Source: an uncultured Cellvibrio sp. (GTDB taxonomy: Bacteria > Pseudomonadota > Gammaproteobacteria > Pseudomonadales > Cellvibrionaceae). Taken from it: a stretch of DNA of 64,000 nt. The notes beneath the pieces were generated by a model. It ran no database searches, was not told the DNA's origin, and worked only from the letters and a program-made list of their open reading frames with translations. This document shows positions 34,992 through 44,729 of the stretch, piece after piece. The stretch is from positions 62,001 to 126,000 of the forward strand of contig CALFXJ010000005.1 in assembly GCA_937958105.1 (NCBI GenBank), in the 5' to 3' direction. Position numbers and translations under genes: made by a program. Numbering within the stretch: position 1 is the first letter of the stretch; every line of letters begins with the position of its first letter.

Positions 34992-36437
34992 CTATTGGAT
35001 CTTATCGCCAACCCGCAGAACTTTCATCGTGTTGGTTCCACCCAGCAGATTAGTGTCTCCGCTTGAAAGGATAACCAGATCACCATCTACCAGAACACCA
35101 GTGTCCTTCAGATGACTCACAGCCCGTGAGAAATCCGCAGCGTCTGGAGTGCCGGCAGTGTCGAAAGGCACTGGATAGACGCCACGATACAAGGCTACAC
35201 GGCGCTGGGTGTGGATATGACGAGAAAAGGCGAAGATAGGCATCTGAGAGCCCACGCGGGACATCAGCCGCGGCGTACTGCCTGACTCAGTAAATGCAAT
35301 AATCGCTTTCACTTTATCCAGGTGGTTGGCCGTATACATTGCTGCAAGCGCGATGGATTCATCGATGGATGTAAACTCCTCATCCATCCGATACTTGCTG
35401 AAGCTGGCCATGGGATGCTTTTCTGCACCAATGATGATCCGCACCATCGCCTCAACCGTTTCCACCGGGAAGTTACCGGCAGCTGTTTCTGCAGACAACA
35501 TAACGGCATCAGTACCGTCCAGCACAGCGTTAGCTACGTCGAATACTTCCGCGCGGGTAGGCAGCGGACTGTTGATCATCGACTCCATCATCTGGGTGGC
35601 TGTAATTACCACCTTATTGAGCGCACGTGAACGCTCGATGATGCGTTTCTGAACACCGATAAGTGCTGCATCGCCAATCTCTACGCCCAGATCGCCACGC
35701 GCCACCATAACGGCATCGCTTGCCCGGATGATATCGTCCAGGACGGCGTCATCGGCCACAGCTTCTGCGCGTTCAACCTTGGCTACCAGACCGGCTTTAC
35801 CACCAGCAGCTTCCATCAACGAACGGGCATAGTTCATATCGTCGGCGCTGCGGGGGAAGGACACGGCGAGATAATCCACATCAATCTCAGCAGCGGTCTT
35901 GATATCCGCAAGGTCTTTCTCGGTCAGTGCTGGCGCAGTCAATCCACCGCCCTGACGGTTGATTCCCTTGTTGTTGGACAAAGGACCGCCCACCAGCGTG
36001 GTGCAGTAAATCTTGGTGCCTTCAATGCGATCCACGCCCAGCACAACCCGGCCATCGTCCAGCAGCAGCTTATCGCCAGAACGGCAATCGTTGGGCAGCT
36101 CTTTATAGTCGATGCCTACCTGATGCTGATCACCGGCATCGCGAGGCAAGGCCGCGTCAAGGATGAACTTGTCGCCCACTTTCAGCTGGATTTTGCCTTC
36201 GGCAAACCGAGCGATGCGAATCTTGGGACCCTGCAGGTCACCCAGTACAGCCACATACAATTTATGCTTGGCTGCAATCTCACGCACCATCTCGGCGCGA
36301 CGGCGATGGTCGTCCGGCGAACCGTGAGAAAAGTTCAGGCGAACCACGTTAACACCCGCCAGGATTAACTGTTCCAATACTTCAGCTGATTCTGAAGCCG
36401 GCCCCAAAGTACTGACAATTTTTGTACGTCTTAACAT
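34992..36437 (-). CDS. pyk: Pyruvate kinase
   Basis: Final enzyme of glycolysis, converting phosphoenolpyruvate and ADP to pyruvate and ATP, 481 residues. The N-terminal TKIVSTLGPAS segment, the MVARGDLGVEI active-site segment and the MLSAETAAGNFPVE motif are all present, followed by the C-terminal domain that carries the effector site. Length and motifs match the PykA-type. GAGAG precedes the ATG. It lies 15 bases after gap and ends just before a terminator, so it closes the Entner-Doudoroff gene run. Confidence 0.95.
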   Translation of the reverse strand: MLRRTKIVSTLGPASESAEVLEQLILAGVNVVRLNFSHGSPDDHRRRAEMVREIAAKHKLYVAVLGDLQGPKIRIARFAEGKIQLKVGDKFILDAALPRDAGDQHQVGIDYKELPNDCRSGDKLLLDDGRVVLGVDRIEGTKIYCTTLVGGPLSNNKGINRQGGGLTAPALTEKDLADIKTAAEIDVDYLAVSFPRSADDMNYARSLMEAAGGKAGLVAKVERAEAVADDAVLDDIIRASDAVMVARGDLGVEIGDAALIGVQKRIIERSRALNKVVITATQMMESMINSPLPTRAEVFDVANAVLDGTDAVMLSAETAAGNFPVETVEAMVRIIIGAEKHPMASFSKYRMDEEFTSIDESIALAAMYTANHLDKVKAIIAFTESGSTPRLMSRVGSQMPIFAFSRHIHTQRRVALYRGVYPVPFDTAGTPDAADFSRAVSHLKDTGVLVDGDLVILSSGDTNLLGGTNTMKVLRVGDKIQ

Positions 36438-36452
36438 AACGCTCTCTCAGAC

Positions 36453-37460
36453 TTATTTAGCTTGCATCAGAGCAAGAGTGTTATCCAGCATGCGATTGGA
36501 GAAGCCCCACTCGTTGTCATACCAGGCCAATACTTTTACCCACTTACCATATACCTTGGTTTGCAGAGCATCGTAGTTGGATGAATGCGGGTTGTGGTTG
36601 TAATCCACAGATACCAGCGGCTCATCAACATAGGCAAGCACGCCAGGCATTTCAGTCGTTGCAGCTGCCTGCATAGCGGCATTGATCGCTTCAACGCTCA
36701 CGTCTTTTTCAACCAGCACGTTCAGGTCCACCAGCGATACGTTGATGGTCGGTACACGCACAGAAATACCATCCAGTTTGCCTTTTAACTCCGGCAGCAC
36801 CAGACCTACTGCTTTTGCAGCACCGGTGGTTGTCGGGATCATGGATTGAGTAGCAGAGCGAGCACGGTAGATGTCTTTGTGGAATACGTCAGACAGAACC
36901 TGGTCGTTGGTGTAAGAGTGGATTGTAGTCATGGAGCCTTGAACGATACCGAAATTGTCGTTCAGTACTTTGGCGATAGGTGCCAGACAGTTGGTGGTGC
37001 AGGAAGCGTTAGAGATTACAGTATCGGTTGCTTTCAGCACATTGTTGTTCACACCGAACACAACGGTTGCATCTACATCGGTACCTGGAGCAGAAATAAT
37101 GACCTTCTTGGCGCCCGCTGCCAGATGCTGACCAGCCTTTTCTTTGCTGGTGAAGATGCCGGTACATTCATAGACCACATCAACCTTCAGCTCGGCCCAT
37201 GGCAGTTTGGCTGGATCGCGCTCGGAGGTAATGCGAATCGCATCACCGTTCACAATCATCTTGTCGCCGTCTACTACTACGCTGCCGTTAAATGCGCCGT
37301 GAACAGAATCATATTTGGTCAGGTGGGCATTCAGATTTGCGTCACCCAGATCGTTAATACCGACAATTTGAATTTGCTCGCGCTTGCCGGATTCGTACAG
37401 TGCACGCAGTACGTTACGGCCAATACGGCCATATCCATTAATAGCTACTCTGATAGTCAT
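36453..37460 (-). CDS. gap: Glyceraldehyde-3-phosphate dehydrogenase
   Basis: NAD-dependent glycolytic dehydrogenase, 335 residues. The Rossmann start is INGYGRIGRN (8-17) and the catalytic cysteine is C154 in SNASCTTNCLAP. The downstream histidine follows in the MTTIHSYTNDQ segment. GGAGAACC precedes the ATG at 37460. It lies between eda and pyk, so it processes the glyceraldehyde-3-phosphate produced by KDPG aldolase. The 107-base gap to eda is large enough for an internal promoter. Confidence 0.96.
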   Translation of the reverse strand: MTIRVAINGYGRIGRNVLRALYESGKREQIQIVGINDLGDANLNAHLTKYDSVHGAFNGSVVVDGDKMIVNGDAIRITSERDPAKLPWAELKVDVVYECTGIFTSKEKAGQHLAAGAKKVIISAPGTDVDATVVFGVNNNVLKATDTVISNASCTTNCLAPIAKVLNDNFGIVQGSMTTIHSYTNDQVLSDVFHKDIYRARSATQSMIPTTTGAAKAVGLVLPELKGKLDGISVRVPTINVSLVDLNVLVEKDVSVEAINAAMQAAATTEMPGVLAYVDEPLVSVDYNHNPHSSNYDALQTKVYGKWVKVLAWYDNEWGFSNRMLDNTLALMQAK

Positions 37461-37567
37461 TACAGGTTCTCCAGTTAATTTATCGACGCCACAGGTGTGG
37501 GTTCAATGCAAATAATGAAAAGATAGAGCGCGTATCAAGTCCTCAATACGCGCAGGCAATCTGGATC

Positions 37568-38200
37568 CTAACGAGCCAGGCTGGCTGCTTCACGAGCCAG
37601 ACGTTCAATCTCGTCCCAGCGCCCAGCTTTCATCAACTCCTTGGGAGCCATCCAGGTACCACCTACACAGGCCACGTTCGGCAGTGCCAGGTAAGTTGGT
37701 GCCTTGGCTAAATCAATACCACCTGTGGGGCAAAAGGTGATCTGCGGTAAGGGACCGCCAATGGATTTCAGCATCGGCACTCCACCTGCGGCTTCGGCAG
37801 GGAAGAATTTTTGATGCGTAAAACCTTCAACCAGCAGATGCATGGCTTCAGTCGGTGTCGCCACGCCAGGCAGCAAGGGTACGGAGGATGCTTTTGCTGC
37901 TTCAATCAGGGCCGGGGTTGTACCTGGGCTTACCAGAAAGGTTGAACCAGCTTTAACAGCCTTCTCCAAATCCTGAGGAGTGATGATGGTTCCCGCACCG
38001 ATCACTGCATCCGCAGGCAGATTTTCAACCATGGCGGTGATGGCATCGAGCGCGCATGGGGTGCGAAGGGTAATTTCGAGAACCTTCAAGCCGCCGTTGT
38101 ACAGCGCTTGAGCCAAGGGCACGGCATCTTCGATGCGCTCTACAACCATAACGGGTATGACGGGGGCGACTTTGAGAATTTCGTTAACTGGTAAACCCAC
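37568..38200 (-). CDS. eda: KDPG aldolase (2-dehydro-3-deoxyphosphogluconate aldolase)
   Basis: Class I aldolase that splits KDPG into pyruvate and glyceraldehyde-3-phosphate, 210 residues. The Schiff-base lysine is K131 in HQKFFPAE and the catalytic glutamate E42 is in VLEITLRT, both as in E. coli Eda. The start is GTG at 38200, supported by GAGGGA upstream. It lies 51 bases downstream of pgl and acts with edd, zwf and pgl in the Entner-Doudoroff pathway. Confidence 0.96.
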   Translation of the reverse strand: MGLPVNEILKVAPVIPVMVVERIEDAVPLAQALYNGGLKVLEITLRTPCALDAITAMVENLPADAVIGAGTIITPQDLEKAVKAGSTFLVSPGTTPALIEAAKASSVPLLPGVATPTEAMHLLVEGFTHQKFFPAEAAGGVPMLKSIGGPLPQITFCPTGGIDLAKAPTYLALPNVACVGGTWMAPKELMKAGRWDEIERLAREAASLAR

Positions 38201-38251
38201 TGTTTATCCCTCACTGAACCTGATGTTAAAAATTTGATGTCTTTTGATGAT

Positions 38252-38962
38252 TTACGGCGCCCAATATATGGTCAGCGGCACCTGTTGCTGTTGCAGAACA
38301 GCTCGAACGGGCATTTCGCTCACATCCGTACCCGCCTGTGCCTGCCGCAGCACATTCAGTTTCTCCTCACCGGTGATTAACAGCAGCAGGGAGCGAGACC
38401 GCAGCAACCCGGACATGGTGAGCGTCATACGCTCGACCGCAGTTCCTGTCACCTCGCTCTGATGCGCGGTAATCGCGGCACAGAGGTTTTCATTGTTTAA
38501 ATCCAGCGCCTCAGCAAGCCCGTGGGCATGTGGGAAAAATGACGCTGTGTGGCCGTCAGATCCCATTCCGAGGATAGTGACATCGAACGGTTGAGCCAGC
38601 TGCTGATAGGCAGCCTCGCAATCGTTCACGCCTTCCTGAGGAGTAGCCGCTGTGTTTTTCATACCAACCAGGTTGGCTCTGGCCGCATTGTTCTGCATCA
38701 ATGTACGAACAATAAATGCTTCGTTGCTTTTCTCGTGATCGATGTCAACCCAGCGCTCATCGACTAACGCAACGTACACGGACTCCCAATTTAGCTCTGC
38801 AGAACTGAGTGCTTTGTACAATGGCTCTGGCGAACTGCCACCAGAAACCATAAAAGTTGCTTCACCGCGCTCATCAATGGCCTCGCGCATGGCGGTGAGA
38901 CATTCTTCCTGCAACGCCGCGATCATTTCGTCGCGGCTGTTAAATAACTTTTCCACAAACAT
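38252..38962 (-). CDS. pgl: 6-phosphogluconolactonase
   Basis: Hydrolyses 6-phosphogluconolactone made by Zwf, 236 residues. The FMVSGGSSPEPLYKAL segment (phosphate binding), DERWVDIDHEKSNEAF and GMGSDGHTASFFPH motifs match the DevB/Pgl family. Its ATG shares one base with the zwf stop (TAATG), showing translational coupling. It is the second step of the upper Entner-Doudoroff branch. Confidence 0.94.
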   Translation of the reverse strand: MFVEKLFNSRDEMIAALQEECLTAMREAIDERGEATFMVSGGSSPEPLYKALSSAELNWESVYVALVDERWVDIDHEKSNEAFIVRTLMQNNAARANLVGMKNTAATPQEGVNDCEAAYQQLAQPFDVTILGMGSDGHTASFFPHAHGLAEALDLNNENLCAAITAHQSEVTGTAVERMTLTMSGLLRSRSLLLLITGEEKLNVLRQAQAGTDVSEMPVRAVLQQQQVPLTIYWAP

Positions 38963-40440
38963 TAGACTTCCTCACTGGCAAACACATCGTCCATATTGAA
39001 CCATTCACGCCCGTCAGCATGGATCATCTCGTCCGCAGCACGAGGACCCCAGCCGCCAGCCTTATAGAAGTGCGGATTGTTTTCAGGACGCTGCCAGGCC
39101 TCAATGATTGGATCGATCCAGGCCCAGGCGGCGGCCACTTCAGCACGATGGATAAACAGACTTGGATCGTTAGCAGCAGCATCAAGCATCAAACGCTTGT
39201 AGGCATCGCTGTAGAAATCCTTATAGGTGTCCGCAAAGTTGAAGTTCAGAACAACGGGACGAAGCTCGGTTTCATGCTTCTCCAGGTTTTTGGAGGTCAT
39301 GATAATTTTGATGCTCTCTTCCGGCTGCAGGCGAATAACCAGACGGTTCGGCACTGTACGGCCAGCAGATTCTGGATACACCCGATGTGCCACATCTTTG
39401 TACTGAATGACGATCTCGGCAAAACGTTGTTTCATGCGCTTACCGGTACGGAGATAGAAAGGAACGTTTGCCCACCGGGAATTATCGATGTGCGCACGAA
39501 TAGCGACGAAAGTTTCAATGGAGCTGGAGCTGCCAAGTTCTTCCTGATAGCTGGGCACTGCTTTACCGTTGATCTCACCCGCTGCATATTGTCCGCGCAC
39601 CGTATTGAAGCGCACAGCATTGCCAGTCAGGGGCCGCAGGCTTTCAAGAACTTTCAGTTTTTCGGCACGGATACGCTCTGCAGTCATCTTGTTGGGTGAC
39701 TCCATCGCCACCAGACAGAGCAACTGAAGAATGTGGTTCTGCACCATGTCGCGCAGAGCACCAGCATCGTTATAGAAGCTGGCACGACCTTCCAGGCCGA
39801 CAGTTTCCGAGATAGTGATCTGGACGTTGTCGATGGTCTTGGCATCCCAGAGGTGCTCAAACATGCCGTTGGCAAAACGCAGGGCCAGGAGGTTCTGGAC
39901 AGTTTCTTTGCCGAGGTAGTGGTCGATGCGGAAGATGCAGTTTTCATCAAAGTATTCAGCGATCTGGCTGTTGATTTCTTCTGCGCTGACCGCGTCATAG
40001 CCAAGCGGCTTCTCTACCACCACGCGAGCGGTTTTGGTGATCAGGTCCATCTCTGACAGATGTTTACAGCAGACGCTGAACACGGAAGGCGGAGTAGAAA
40101 GATAGAACACGCGCTGCTTGTTACCGCTGTTCAGCAGCTTGGCAAGATCCTCCCAATGCTCATCCTTTTTCGCAATATCAACAAAGATGGGGTGAATGCA
40201 CTGAGCAAATTTATCCCAATCAGCAGCAACAAACTCGCCATCGCGCAGGTGTTCCTGCGCTGCAGCGCGGACTTTGTCTTTGTATTCTGTAACAACCTGG
40301 GTGTTGCGGCAGGTAGGGATAATGCGGGTACCTTCGGGTAATTCACCATTGCGATGGGCGCGGTAAAGGCCTGGAACCAGTTTGCGCAGGGCCAGATCGC
40401 CAGCGCCGCCAAAGATGACAAAATCAAATGCTTCGAGCAT
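38962..40440 (-). CDS. zwf: Glucose-6-phosphate 1-dehydrogenase
   Basis: NADP-dependent first enzyme of the Entner-Doudoroff and pentose phosphate routes, 492 residues. The dinucleotide-binding FGGAGDLALRKL is near 10-20 and the signature RIDHYLGKETVQN carries the catalytic histidine and lysine. AGGA precedes the ATG at 40440 by 9 bases. It overlaps pgl by one base and lies 100 bases downstream of edd. Length matches other Zwf proteins. Confidence 0.95.
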   Translation of the reverse strand: MLEAFDFVIFGGAGDLALRKLVPGLYRAHRNGELPEGTRIIPTCRNTQVVTEYKDKVRAAAQEHLRDGEFVAADWDKFAQCIHPIFVDIAKKDEHWEDLAKLLNSGNKQRVFYLSTPPSVFSVCCKHLSEMDLITKTARVVVEKPLGYDAVSAEEINSQIAEYFDENCIFRIDHYLGKETVQNLLALRFANGMFEHLWDAKTIDNVQITISETVGLEGRASFYNDAGALRDMVQNHILQLLCLVAMESPNKMTAERIRAEKLKVLESLRPLTGNAVRFNTVRGQYAAGEINGKAVPSYQEELGSSSSIETFVAIRAHIDNSRWANVPFYLRTGKRMKQRFAEIVIQYKDVAHRVYPESAGRTVPNRLVIRLQPEESIKIIMTSKNLEKHETELRPVVLNFNFADTYKDFYSDAYKRLMLDAAANDPSLFIHRAEVAAAWAWIDPIIEAWQRPENNPHFYKAGGWGPRAADEMIHADGREWFNMDDVFASEEV

Positions 40441-40540
40441 GGGGGTTAATCCTGTGTTCGACTTCTAGATCGGTTGATGGTGGTATTGCCGCAGCCATTC
40501 GCTGTATTAACAGCGCACCCAGAGCTGCGGCAATCAGTGG

Positions 40541-42355
40541 CTACCAGTTAAATACCGTAGCACCCTCTTCGGCCAATCCTACCGTTGCACGGAATGGAGC
40601 AAACAGCTCGCGACCCATGCCGTAGTGATTAGCGGACAAATCCACTTGTGCGTGTTGCCGGGTCTGCAACTCTTCTTCACTCACCAACAATTCCAGTTTG
40701 CCGGTTTCTGCATCCAGTTCGATCATGTCGCCGTCCTGAATCAAGCCGATGGGACCATTATCCAGAGCTTCAGGAGTCAAGTGGATTGCGGCGGGAATCT
40801 TACCAGACGCGCCAGACATCCTGCCATCGGTAACCAACGCGACACGGAAGCCACGATCCTGCAGAACCCCCAGTGCCGGGGTCAGTTTGTGCAGTTCTGG
40901 CATGCCGCACGCTTTGGGACCCTGAAAGCGGACCACCGCGACAAAATCTTTATCCAACTCACCGCGTTTGAACGCAGCCTGCATATCTTCCTGAGTGTGG
41001 AAGACCACCGCAGGGGCTTTGACTATGCGATATTCCGGCTTCACGGCGGACACTTTGATGACGCAGCGACCGAGGTTACCTTTCAACAGTCTCATGCCAC
41101 CTTCGGGGCTGAAAGGCTTGTGGGCTGGACGGAGTACCGCGTCATCCAGGCTTTCGGAGGGCGCATCACGCCAGACAATTTCGCCATTCTCCAGGAACGG
41201 CTCTTTGCAATAAGGTGCCAGACCACCCTCGCCCATCACTGTCTTCACATCGTCATGGAGCAAGCCCGCCAGGCGCAGTTCGCGGATCAGGTAGCCCATG
41301 CCGCCAACTGCCTGGAAGCGGTTGATATCAGCCAGACCGTTGGGGTAGATACGGCACATCAAGGGGGTGATATCGGAAATATCCGACAGGTCCTGCCAGT
41401 TAACATTAACGCCGGCAGCACGTGCGATCGCCATGATGTGGATAGCGTGGTTGGTTGAACCACCCGTGGCCATCAGTCCCACCATGCCATTAACAATCGC
41501 TTTCTCATCGATGATCTCCGCCAGTGGTGTGTAAGTACCGGCGCTGGTGATCCTGCCAAGTTGCTGAACGGCAGCTTTGGTGAGGGCATCGCGGAGGGGG
41601 GTATAAGGGTTAATGAAGGAGCTGCCAGGCAGGTGTAAGCCCATAATCTCCATCAGCATCTGGTTGCTGTTGGCGGTACCGTAGAAGGTACAGGTACCGG
41701 CGCCATGATAAGAGGCGCTCTCTGCGGCTAGTAATTCTTTACGTCCAACTTTGCCTTCGGCAAACAGTTGACGCACCCGCACCTTTTCCGCATTAGGCAA
41801 CCCAGGCGTCATCGGGCCGCCGGGAATAAAGATCGTAGGCAACTGGCCAAACGACAGAGAACCGATCAGTAATCCCGGAACAATCTTGTCGCAGATACCC
41901 AGACACATCACACCATCGAACATGTCGTGCGAAAGAGCGATGGCTGTCGCCATGGCAATAACATCGCGGCTGAACAGCGACATGTCCATACCGTCGCGCC
42001 CTTGGGTAACTCCGTCACACATGGCGGGAACACCACCGGCAAACTGGGCCGTCATGCCGATCTCGTGAGCTGCCTGTTTGATAGGTTCGAGGTAGGTCCC
42101 GTAGGGAACATGAGCGGACAGCATTTCATTGAAGGCTGATACTACGGCGAGGTTCGGAGCGTCTCCCTCAGCCAGGGCTTGCTTGTCTTCCTGGCCACAG
42201 GCAGCAAATCCATGAGCCAGGTTGCCACACGCCAGATGTTTACGGGCGGGGCCGTTACTGCGCATCCTGGCCACTCGCTCCAGATAAGCCGTGCGGGTTG
42301 CACGACTTCTTTCAATAATTCGGTCGGTAATCTCGACGAGTCTCGGGTCGGTCAT
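40541..42355 (-). CDS. edd: 6-phosphogluconate dehydratase
   Basis: Iron-sulfur dehydratase converting 6-phosphogluconate to KDPG, 604 residues. The ILVD/EDD family is shown by MCDGVTQGRDGMDMSLFSRD, a cysteine in MCLGICDKIVPG and YHGAGTCTFYGTANSNQ, the cluster ligand region, plus the C-terminal DGRMSGASGKIPAA motif. The ATG at 42355 is used; the longer frame from 42385 begins with GTG and adds residues not typical of the family. It is the first gene of the edd-zwf-pgl-eda-gap-pyk run and is the defining gene of the pathway. Confidence 0.94.
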   Translation of the reverse strand: MTDPRLVEITDRIIERSRATRTAYLERVARMRSNGPARKHLACGNLAHGFAACGQEDKQALAEGDAPNLAVVSAFNEMLSAHVPYGTYLEPIKQAAHEIGMTAQFAGGVPAMCDGVTQGRDGMDMSLFSRDVIAMATAIALSHDMFDGVMCLGICDKIVPGLLIGSLSFGQLPTIFIPGGPMTPGLPNAEKVRVRQLFAEGKVGRKELLAAESASYHGAGTCTFYGTANSNQMLMEIMGLHLPGSSFINPYTPLRDALTKAAVQQLGRITSAGTYTPLAEIIDEKAIVNGMVGLMATGGSTNHAIHIMAIARAAGVNVNWQDLSDISDITPLMCRIYPNGLADINRFQAVGGMGYLIRELRLAGLLHDDVKTVMGEGGLAPYCKEPFLENGEIVWRDAPSESLDDAVLRPAHKPFSPEGGMRLLKGNLGRCVIKVSAVKPEYRIVKAPAVVFHTQEDMQAAFKRGELDKDFVAVVRFQGPKACGMPELHKLTPALGVLQDRGFRVALVTDGRMSGASGKIPAAIHLTPEALDNGPIGLIQDGDMIELDAETGKLELLVSEEELQTRQHAQVDLSANHYGMGRELFAPFRATVGLAEEGATVFNW

Positions 42356-42684
42356 GTTGGTACCATTTCTCGATAAGGCTGCCACGGAATGCAGTGCCAG
42401 TTGATAAGGTCACTGCAAAATCACAGGTACTGTCAGTGGTTGATTTCAGGATCATCAGCGCTGACATCAGCATTCTGGCTCCATTCGACGGTGACAGTGC
42501 TTATCAGGTGAATTGATATCACTATCAACTTCCTGCGCCCTGCACATCGGTTACATGCAGTACCCTTCTCTCTTGGCGATCAACATCAGTGATCTTTTTA
42601 ATGGCTGCCAAAACAGCCGCTGGGATTTCCTGTGATGCATTGTCACCGGATAATCCCAGCTTCTCTCACTCCCGACAGCCGAGC
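42356..42684. other. Spacer between pgi and edd, likely edd promoter region
   Basis: About 330 bases without a gene. It contains a 10-bp palindrome TCAGCGCTGA (42455-42464), sharing the CAGCGCTG core of the receptor operators, and TGACAGTGCTTATCA (42492-42506), an imperfect relative. No clear HexR-type site was seen. Confidence 0.4.
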
Positions 42685-44340
42685 TTACTGCTGTCTCTGT
42701 TTTGCTTGTTTGTAATAGTCTATCAGATTGCGGGTCGAGGCATCGTGATGGGCGCTGACAGCCTTATCTGCTGCGAGTTCTGGCTGAATACCAGCCGCCA
42801 GAACCTTGCCCAATTCCACACCCCACTGATCAAAGGAGTAGATCTCCCAGATAATGCCCTGCACAAATATCTTGTGCTCATAGAGTGCGATCAACGCACC
42901 CAGAGTGCGGGCATCAACCTTGTTCAGCAGCAGAGTGTTGCTCGGGCGGTTGCCGCGATGCACTTTTTGAGGCACCAGCTCGGCAATGCGAGCTTCGGAT
43001 AAGCCTTTGGCACTCAATTCACGCTGCACCTGCTCGGCATCGATGCCTTGCATCATGGCCTGGGATTGGGCAAAAAAGTTGGCCATCAATGCATCGTGAT
43101 GCCCGGGCACATCAATATTGCTGCTGACAGAACCAATAAAGTCAGCCGGGATGATATCGGTGCCCTGGTGCAGCATCTGATAAAACGCATGCTGGCCATT
43201 GATACCAACTTCACCCCATACCAGCGGCACGCTTCCGTAAGAGATTTGTTCGCCGGCCCAGTTCACGGACTTGCCGTTACTTTCCATCTCCGCCTGCTGC
43301 ATGTAAGCGGGGAAACGGTGCAGACACTGGTCGTACGGCAGCAAGGCGTGGGCAGTATAGTTGAGGAAGTTGCGATTCCAGATTCCGATCAATGCCAGCA
43401 TCACTGGCGCGTTCTCAGCCAATGGTGCCTGCCTGAAATGCTGATCCATCTCATAAGCACCTTCGAGCAGCTCTTCAAACCGCTCAAAGCCTAAGGACAG
43501 AACAATAGGCAAACCGATAGCGGACCACAGAGAGAAGCGCCCTCCAACCCAGTCCCACATATCAAAAATATTTTCTTCCGCAATACCAAACTCGGTCACC
43601 AGCTTGCGGTTGGTAGAAACAGCAACAAAGTGACGCGCAATAGCACTGCGCTCTTTTGCTGCTTTAAGGAACCACTGCTCAGCAGTGCGCGCGTTGGTCA
43701 TGGTTTCCAGGGTGGTGAAGGTCTTGGAAGAGATGACAAACAGCGTGGTCTCAGGATTCAGCTGCGCCAGGGTTTCGGCAATCTGCACACCGTCCACGTT
43801 GGACACATAATGCATGGCAAGGCGACCATCGCTGTAGGACTTCAACGCTTCGGTCACCATCAGCGGCCCGAGGTTTGAGCCACCAATACCAATGCTTACC
43901 ACGTCGGTAATGGGTTTTCCGGTATATCCCAGCCAATTGCCGGAGCGAACTTCTTCGGCGAGTTTGCGCATGCGCTCCAGTTCGGCATTGATTGCCGGGC
44001 GAGCATCCTGACCATCAATCATGATGGGCTGAGAGGAGCGATCGCGCAGAGCCACGTGCATAACCGCCCGATCTTCGGTGCGATTGATATGCTCCCCGGC
44101 AAACATCTTGTCCCGCCAGGACTCGACATCAGTCTCTTTAGCCAGTGCCAACAGCGCTGCTTTGGTTTCGTCGGTGATAAGGTTCTTTGAGTAGTCGAAC
44201 AGCAGGTGCGGGAGTTCGATGGAGAATTTGGTAAAGCGGGAATCGTCTTCTTTGAACAATTCTTTAATGTGGCGCTTTTTCATCTGTTGCGCATGGGCAA
44301 CAAGCGCTTGCCAGGACGGTAAATCAGTGCGGCTAGCCAT
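42685..44340 (-). CDS. pgi: Glucose-6-phosphate isomerase
   Basis: Interconverts glucose-6-P and fructose-6-P, 551 residues, normal for bacterial Pgi. The signature segments VSIGIGGSNLGPLMVTEAL and the C-terminal GRVFVQG-like EHKIFVQGIIWEIYSFDQWGVELGK are complete, and ISSKTFTTLET is in place. GGAGTGCTCC precedes the ATG. It lies upstream of edd on the same strand across a 330-base spacer, so it probably has its own promoter. It supplies the glucose-6-P used by Zwf when cells grow on mannose- or fructose-type sugars. Confidence 0.96.
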   Translation of the reverse strand: MASRTDLPSWQALVAHAQQMKKRHIKELFKEDDSRFTKFSIELPHLLFDYSKNLITDETKAALLALAKETDVESWRDKMFAGEHINRTEDRAVMHVALRDRSSQPIMIDGQDARPAINAELERMRKLAEEVRSGNWLGYTGKPITDVVSIGIGGSNLGPLMVTEALKSYSDGRLAMHYVSNVDGVQIAETLAQLNPETTLFVISSKTFTTLETMTNARTAEQWFLKAAKERSAIARHFVAVSTNRKLVTEFGIAEENIFDMWDWVGGRFSLWSAIGLPIVLSLGFERFEELLEGAYEMDQHFRQAPLAENAPVMLALIGIWNRNFLNYTAHALLPYDQCLHRFPAYMQQAEMESNGKSVNWAGEQISYGSVPLVWGEVGINGQHAFYQMLHQGTDIIPADFIGSVSSNIDVPGHHDALMANFFAQSQAMMQGIDAEQVQRELSAKGLSEARIAELVPQKVHRGNRPSNTLLLNKVDARTLGALIALYEHKIFVQGIIWEIYSFDQWGVELGKVLAAGIQPELAADKAVSAHHDASTRNLIDYYKQAKQRQQ

Positions 44341-44729
44341 GGAGCACTCCGTAAGTACAAGTCTGCATTGGGTTGATTCCTGTCGTAGTCAGGCTACCAA
44401 TGGGTAGGTCTGCGCCCCCTTCGTGGTATTGACAACAAATAGCGTGACGCAACCCGCCTGCCTTCCTGACCGGCTTACCTGTTGGACCAGGCGCGGCAAA
44501 GAAAGGCCCTTAACAGGCAAGGCTGACATAAAATTCGACGGTGCAAAAAGCCCGCTATCATAGGCAGATGCCCCCTAAGTGTCAATTCGCTCTCAAGTCG
44601 ACCAAGGTTGTCAGCGGTGGTTCCCGACAGCATTTTCTGCGGCACCCGCCTTCGCGCGTATAAATCCTTTCCTTCGCGAATCCCGCTGATTATCCTGTGC
44701 CCACAATCGCGTGACGGAGCCCTTACCCC
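44341..44729. other. Divergent spacer between pgi and the GH84-like gene
   Basis: About 390 bases without a gene. A TTGACA lies at 44429-44434 on the plus strand, but no good -10 follows at the right distance. I see no other clear regulatory element. Confidence 0.4.

Noticed and set aside
36438..42684. HexR regulatory sites in the Entner-Doudoroff run
   Set aside because: I searched the spacers by eye for TTGT(n)ACAA or TGTAAT-type palindromes and found none.
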